From the NCBI GenBank assembly GCA_035534435.1, contig DATLRX010000027.1:1-8841 (forward strand): 8,841 nt of DNA, given 5' to 3'. Of this stretch, positions 5,203-8,841 are shown piece after piece (the first letter of the stretch is position 1; each line of letters begins with the position of its first letter). The translations under genes and the position numbers were made by a program. Under the pieces are notes generated by a model. It did no database searches and was not told the DNA's origin. It saw only the letters and a program-made list of their open reading frames with translations. This DNA is from Palsa-851 sp035534435. GTDB lineage: Bacteria; Chloroflexota; Dormibacteria; Aeolococcales; Aeolococcaceae.

Positions 5203-6301
5203 CGACGGACTCCGCGACCGTTGCGGTCACCTCCGCCTCGGGGAGGACCTGCCGCCCCTTGGGATGCACGCCGCTCGCGGCGCCAGGGCTCGTGTCGGTG
5301 ATGTCACCAGCCCCCATCTCGGCATACGCCTTCTCCATCGTGACCCAGCACGCCGCCAGCTGCATCGGGGCGACCTGCTCAATCGGTGGCGCCTCACTGA
5401 AACAGCGTTCGATGCGGAACGGGCAGCGCGGGTTGAACTTGCAGCCGGCCGGAAGGTCGATGAGATCAGGCGGGAGACCCTCGATCGAGAGCAGCCGCGC
5501 GCGCCGGCTGGCGTCGATGCGCGGGACCGAGCGCAGCAGCGACCACGTGTACGGATGCTGCGGCGATTCGAAGATCTGCTCGACCGTGCCCTCTTCAACG
5601 ATCTCGCCGGCGTACATGACGATGACGCGCTTGCAGAGCCCTGCGACCACGCCGAGGTTGTGCGTGATGAGTACGATCGCCGCGCCCGTCTGCTCGTTGA
5701 GGTCGCGAAGGAGCTCGAGGATCTGCGCCTGCACCGTGACGTCGAGCGCGGTGGTCGGCTCGTCGGCGATCAGGAGGTCCGGTTTGTTGGACAGTCCCAT
5801 CGCGATCATGGCGCGCTGGCGCATGCCACCACTGAACTGATGGGGGTAGTCCTTCACCCGGCGCTCCGGGTCCGAGACCCGCACCTGCTTCAGCAGGTCG
5901 ATGGTCCGCGCGTCGATCTGGGCATCCGCGATCTTGTTGTGCGCGTGCATCGCCTCTTCGATCTGATACCCCACGCGCAGGACCGGGTTCATCGAGCTCA
6001 GCGGGTCCTGGAAGATCATCGCGATATCGCGACCGCGGATGTTGCGCAGCTCCTCCTTGTTCAGCTTGAGGAGGTCGCGTCCCTTGAACATGATCTCGCC
6101 GTTGACCACCTTGCCCGGGCGCTGCACGAGCCCGAGGACGGACATGGCGGTCACGCTCTTGCCGCAACCGGATTCACCGACGATCCCCACGGTCTCGCCG
6201 GGCTGCACGTGGAAGCTGACCCCACGCACGGCCTTCACCTCCCCATCGTCGGTGAAGAAGTGCGTGCTGAGGTTGCGGACGTCGAGTATCGGGTCCGTCA
6301 C
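5195..6301 (-). CDS. oppD: Oligopeptide/dipeptide ABC transporter ATPase, OppD/DppD type
   Basis: A 368-residue ATPase, partner of OppF. It has Walker A GESGCGKSV (42-50), Q-loop FQDP (97-100), signature SGGMRQR (157-163), Walker B LLIADEPTTALD (176-187) and H-loop LITHN (H214). SGGMRQR and DEPTTALD are the usual OppD variants, against SGGQRQR and DEPVSALD in OppF. The C-terminal domain carries C287, C293, C300 and C318, as expected for a [4Fe-4S]-type site in this family. After it comes an unusually long polar tail, about 45 residues with no recognised motif (roughly 324-368). The start is GTG at 6301, overlapping the oppC stop by 4 bases (GTGA); no clear Shine-Dalgarno is seen, so coupling from oppC is likely. 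The frame stays open upstream to 6817, but that part is a shadow of oppC. Confidence 0.94.
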   Translation of the reverse strand: MTDPILDVRNLSTHFFTDDGEVKAVRGVSFHVQPGETVGIVGESGCGKSVTAMSVLGLVQRPGKVVNGEIMFKGRDLLKLNKEELRNIRGRDIAMIFQDPLSSMNPVLRVGYQIEEAMHAHNKIADAQIDARTIDLLKQVRVSDPERRVKDYPHQFSGGMRQRAMIAMGLSNKPDLLIADEPTTALDVTVQAQILELLRDLNEQTGAAIVLITHNLGVVAGLCKRVIVMYAGEIVEEGTVEQIFESPQHPYTWSLLRSVPRIDASRRARLLSIEGLPPDLIDLPAGCKFNPRCPFRIERCFSEAPPIEQVAPMQLAACWVTMEKAYAEMGAGDITDTSPGAASGVHPKGRQVLPEAEVTATVAESVGD

Positions 6302-7206
6302 CGCCGTTGGCGCGGATCGAAGGCGTCTCGCAGGCCGTCGCCGAGGAAGTTGAAGGCGAGCAGCGTGACGGAGAGCGCAATGGCGGGCCAGAGCATCATG
6401 TAGGGCTCCAAGGGAAGGGCAGCATACCCCTCGGAGGCGATGGATCCCCAGGATGCCAGCGGCGACGGGATTCCGAGGCCGAGGTAGCTCAGGAACGCCT
6501 CGGTGAGGATCGCGATCGGGATGACGAAGGTCGCCTGCACGATGATCGGCCCAAGCGAGTTCGGGAGGATGTGGCCGAAGAGGATCTTGCCCGACTTCGC
6601 CCCGCTCGCCCGGGCGGCCTCGATGAACTCCCGCTCGCGGATGCTGAATGCCTGGCCTCGGACGAGGCGCGCCATGTCCATCCAGACCGTTGCCGAGATC
6701 GCCAGCATGATGTTGCCCAGACCGCGCCCGAGGACGAGGTACAGGACGATGGCGACGAGGATCCCGGGGATGCCGTAGAAGATGTTGATAAACACGCTGA
6801 TGACCGTGTCCACCCACCCACGGAAGTACCCGGCGATCAGGCCGACCACAACGCCGATCGTGAGCACCACCAGTGAGGTGCCGAGGCCGACGATGAGCGA
6901 GATCTGCGCTCCCTGCATCATCCGGCTGAGGAGGTCGCGCCCCAGGTCGTCCGTGCCGAGTGGGTGCCCGGCGCTCGGACCGAGGTAGGTCAGCGTGTTG
7001 GGCAGGATCGTCGCGGGGTTGTACGGCGTCCAGAAGATGGCCACGATGGCAACCAGGAAGAGCAGGATGAGGTAGACCAGCGCCGCCAGCGCGAGGCGGT
7101 TGCGCCGGAGGCGGCGGAACCCGTCCCGCCAGAGCCCGACCTGCGCCCGGGCGACCGTACCGCCCGCATATTCCTGTTCAAAGACGGGAGTCGCGATAGT
7201 GGCCAT
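6298..7206 (-). CDS. oppC: Oligopeptide/dipeptide ABC transporter permease, OppC/DppC type
   Basis: A 302-residue inner-membrane permease. The N-terminal cytoplasmic part has WRDGFRRLRRNRLAL before the first membrane helix (about 38-59), typical of the OppC N-terminal domain. HPLGTDDLGRDLLSRMM (81-97) is the OppC/DppC hallmark at the start of the transport domain. The EAA loop, which docks the ATPases, is at 196-216 (EAARASGAKSGKILFG then HILPN). About six membrane segments are seen, and the C-terminus NFLGDGLRDAFDPRQRR is canonical. The ATG at 7206 shares one base with the oppB stop (TGATG), so translation is coupled; a GAGG 11 bases upstream is a poor Shine-Dalgarno. OppC forms the membrane channel with OppB. 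Confidence 0.95.
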   Translation of the reverse strand: MATIATPVFEQEYAGGTVARAQVGLWRDGFRRLRRNRLALAALVYLILLFLVAIVAIFWTPYNPATILPNTLTYLGPSAGHPLGTDDLGRDLLSRMMQGAQISLIVGLGTSLVVLTIGVVVGLIAGYFRGWVDTVISVFINIFYGIPGILVAIVLYLVLGRGLGNIMLAISATVWMDMARLVRGQAFSIREREFIEAARASGAKSGKILFGHILPNSLGPIIVQATFVIPIAILTEAFLSYLGLGIPSPLASWGSIASEGYAALPLEPYMMLWPAIALSVTLLAFNFLGDGLRDAFDPRQRR

Positions 7207-8162
7207 CAGTATCTGATCCTCGGGTCAACGACGGTGTACAGCAGGTCGACGATGAGGTTCGCAATACCGATCAGCAACGCATACACGGTGAACACCGCCA
7301 CCGTCACGTTGTAGTCGGCGGCAAGGATGCTCTCGACGAATTCCTTGCCCAGGCCTGGGATTCCGAAGATGTTCTCGATGATGACGCTGCCGGTGATGAT
7401 GCTGATGACCAGCGGTCCGAGGATGCTGATCACCGGGATGAGCGCGTTGCGCAACGCGTGACGGATGGTGACGACACGGGTCTTCAAACCCTTCGCTCGC
7501 GCTGTGCGTATGTAGTCCTGTTGCAGCACCTCGAGCATCGCAGCGCGCGTGATCCTCGTGACCTGCCCGGAGGTGTAGAAACCGAGGATGATCGCCGGCA
7601 GCGACAACTCCACGAGCGTGCCGTACGTCCCGGTCCATATCGCCGGGTACGAGATGACGCCGTTGGTGACCGACGGAAGGAAGTAGCTGAAGATGAGGAC
7701 GCCGAGCCCGGCGAAGACGAAGCTCGGCACGCTGTACCCGACCACGGCGATCGAGGTGAGGGTGTAGTCGACCCAGGAGTTCTGGCGCATCGCGGCAATA
7801 ACACCGAAGGTGGTGCCCAGACCGATCGTGATGAGCAGTGCGGTGCCGCCCAGCTCTGCGCTGACACTCAACTCACGCATCACAAGCGGTGTGATCGGCA
7901 GACCGCGGATCTGGAACGACACTCCCAGGTTGCCGTGGAGCGCGTTGAGGAGGAAGTTCCAGTACTGCACCAGGACCGGTTGGTCGAGACCGTACTCGTG
8001 GAGGAGGAGTTGCAGGGCCCTGCCGTGCACCCGGTCGCTTTCGAACGCGTTCCCCGGGAGGGTGTGGACTGTCACGAAAACCAGGAAGGACACCGCGATC
8101 AGCGTGAAGACGATCAACGCCAGGCGCTGTGCGATGTAGATGAGCGTACCTCGGGTCAGCAT
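7206..8162 (-). CDS. oppB: Oligopeptide/dipeptide ABC transporter permease, OppB/DppB type
   Basis: A 318-residue permease. It begins with the typical IAQRLALIVFTLIAVSFLVF first helix (about 10-32). A long external segment follows with LLHEYGLDQPVLVQYWNFL (53-71) and GNLGVSF (77-83), both OppB/DppB hallmarks. The EAA-type loop is at about 217-239 (YIRTARAKGLKTRVV then RHALRN), followed by GSVIIENIFGIPGLG (258-272) and the C-terminal DPRIRY. About six membrane segments are seen. The ATG at 8162 is preceded by GAGG at 9 bases and AAGG at 3 bases. It lies 84 bases downstream of the binding-protein stop, with a terminator hairpin in between, so its expression depends on read-through or a promoter I cannot see. 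Confidence 0.95.
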   Translation of the reverse strand: MLTRGTLIYIAQRLALIVFTLIAVSFLVFVTVHTLPGNAFESDRVHGRALQLLLHEYGLDQPVLVQYWNFLLNALHGNLGVSFQIRGLPITPLVMRELSVSAELGGTALLITIGLGTTFGVIAAMRQNSWVDYTLTSIAVVGYSVPSFVFAGLGVLIFSYFLPSVTNGVISYPAIWTGTYGTLVELSLPAIILGFYTSGQVTRITRAAMLEVLQQDYIRTARAKGLKTRVVTIRHALRNALIPVISILGPLVISIITGSVIIENIFGIPGLGKEFVESILAADYNVTVAVFTVYALLIGIANLIVDLLYTVVDPRIRY

Positions 8163-8191
8163 CTACCTTGTCCTCACATACGGCGGGAAGG

Positions 8192-8226
8192 CAAAAGGCG
8201 CCCGGCTCGGTGCCGGGCGCCTTTTG
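8192..8226. terminator. Perfect 15-bp intrinsic-terminator-like hairpin between the binding-protein gene and oppB
   Basis: CAAAAGGCGCCCGGC (8192-8206) and GCCGGGCGCCTTTTG (8212-8226) pair without mismatch around a 5-base loop. The stem is GC-rich, with A4/T4 at its base, so it has the form of a bidirectional intrinsic terminator with a short U-tract. On the minus strand it starts 20 bases after the binding-protein stop and ends 29 bases before oppB. In ABC import operons such hairpins commonly end most transcripts after the binding-protein gene, or protect its mRNA 3' end, so that this protein exceeds the membrane subunits. Confidence 0.85.
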
Positions 8227-8246
8227 TTCGGTTCTGGTCGCGCCCT

Positions 8247-8841
8247 TTAGTGGCTGAGAATCTTGATCTCGTTCCACCAGTGGTCGAAGGCGGTATTCGA
8301 GCCGGCTCCGCTCACGTAGGACTGGATGAGGAAGTTCCCCACGGAGTAGTAGAGCGGGATGTAGACAACATCGGTCTGGAGGATCTGTCCGAGTTGGTTG
8401 TACAGCGGAAGCGCTGTGGTCAGCGGCTCGGCATCGGCCTGCTTGAGGATGGAGTCGTACTGGGGGTCGTCGAACCCGCTGGTGTTGGCGCCTGCGGAGG
8501 TGGCGTACACGCCCCAGAGGTTGTCGTACCAGTCCTGCGGGTGGTTGTAGTCGAACTGCCAGCCGTCACGCGACATGACGTACTTGCCCTCGAGGCGGTT
8601 GTTGATGAAGATCGACGCGTCCGAGACCGAGTTCAGCGTCACGTTGAGCCCCAGGTTGGTCTTCCACTGGCTCTGCAGGTACTCGGCGACGCTCTCGTTG
8701 AGGCTGCCGGCGTTGTACGAGTAGGTGACGTTCTTGGTCAGCGCGCCCGTCGGGTCGTACTGCTTGAGGAGCGACTTCGCCTGGGTGGCATCGAACTTCG
8801 CGAGCGGGTCGCTGTTCGGGCCGCCGTTGCCGACGAGGCCG
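8247..8841 (-). CDS. Extracellular peptide-binding protein, family 5 (OppA/DppA-like), C-terminal part
   Basis: Partial: the last 197 residues of a solute-binding protein, cut by the window's right edge, ending in a TAA at 8249-8247. Family 5 features are present in order: YSYNAGSLNESVAEYLQSQW, then NLGLNVTLNSV (the 'LG-V-L' strand), GWQFDYNHPQDWY, NTSGFDDPQYDSILKQA (the 'N-SG--NP-YD' motif), LYNQLGQIL, and VVYIPLYY close to the C-terminus. The protein captures peptides outside the membrane and delivers them to OppBC. Its signal peptide, probable lipid anchor and promoter lie beyond the window. The reading frame is open through 8840; the internal GTG at 8642 is not the true start. Ligand specificity cannot be judged from the C-terminal lobe alone. 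Confidence 0.9.
   Translation of the reverse strand, partial: GLVGNGGPNSDPLAKFDATQAKSLLKQYDPTGALTKNVTYSYNAGSLNESVAEYLQSQWKTNLGLNVTLNSVSDASIFINNRLEGKYVMSRDGWQFDYNHPQDWYDNLWGVYATSAGANTSGFDDPQYDSILKQADAEPLTTALPLYNQLGQILQTDVVYIPLYYSVGNFLIQSYVSGAGSNTAFDHWWNEIKILSH

Noticed and set aside
4400..5560. Repeated sequence between oppF and oppD (for example GTGTACGGATG near 4424 and 5549)
   Set aside because: These are corresponding codons of the paralogous HPYT segments in the two ATPases, not a DNA repeat or mobile element.
4432..6403. Long plus-strand open frames (289 and 488 codons) opposite oppF and oppD
   Set aside because: They are antisense to intact ATPase genes with complete motifs. The translations are His/Asp/Arg-rich and resemble no protein family.
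6302..6817. N-terminal extension of oppD to 540 residues
   Set aside because: The extra 172 residues are the oppC coding region read in another frame. The family match begins at GTG 6301, which makes a 4-base overlap with oppC.

Overview
The window is high-GC bacterial chromosome (clearly GC-rich by eye, with G/C-dominated third codon positions). It carries a CcsA-type (System II) cytochrome c maturation gene, a bS22-type micro ribosomal protein, a GT87 membrane glycosyltransferase, and several starts that look leaderless. Together these suggest a high-GC Actinobacteriota- or Chloroflexota-like lineage. This is an inference; no marker here fixes the phylum. No phage, transposon, CRISPR array or other mobile element was seen, and coding density is high.

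Layout, left to right. A complete tRNA-Ala(CGC) lies on the minus strand at 1-76 with its own promoter. Next is a minus-strand CheY-like single-domain response regulator. It is divergent, across a 110-base regulatory gap, from ccsA on the plus strand. ccsA converges on a minus-strand block, read right to left as GT87-family glycosyltransferase (3601-2366), HIT-family nucleotide hydrolase/transferase (2354-1857) and the 30-residue bS22-like protein (1846-1754). The gap between ccsA and the bS22-like gene holds GC-rich hairpins.

The right half (8841 to 3695, all minus strand) is an oligopeptide/dipeptide ABC importer operon. It runs: C-terminal part of a family 5 substrate-binding protein (truncated by the window edge), a perfect 15-bp terminator hairpin, permease OppB, permease OppC, ATPase OppD, ATPase OppF, and finally an Ohr-type organic hydroperoxide reductase. 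OppB/OppC/OppD/OppF overlap by 1, 4 and 8 bases, which indicates translational coupling. The ohr cistron follows 23 bases after OppF with its own Shine-Dalgarno.

How the genes work together. The binding protein would deliver peptides to the OppBC channel, powered by OppDF. The terminator after the binding-protein gene probably keeps that protein in excess over the membrane parts. Ohr adds a peroxide-detoxifying enzyme to the same transcript. In the left half, GT87, HIT and bS22 each have a TANNNT -10-like element 6-9 bases before the start codon and no Shine-Dalgarno. Two of these elements overlap the stop codon of the upstream gene, suggesting that each gene can make its own leaderless mRNA. 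The least conventional items are the unannotated bS22-like micro-gene, this stop-codon/-10 overlap, and the ohr-opp linkage. I did not find a clearly novel multi-gene system.
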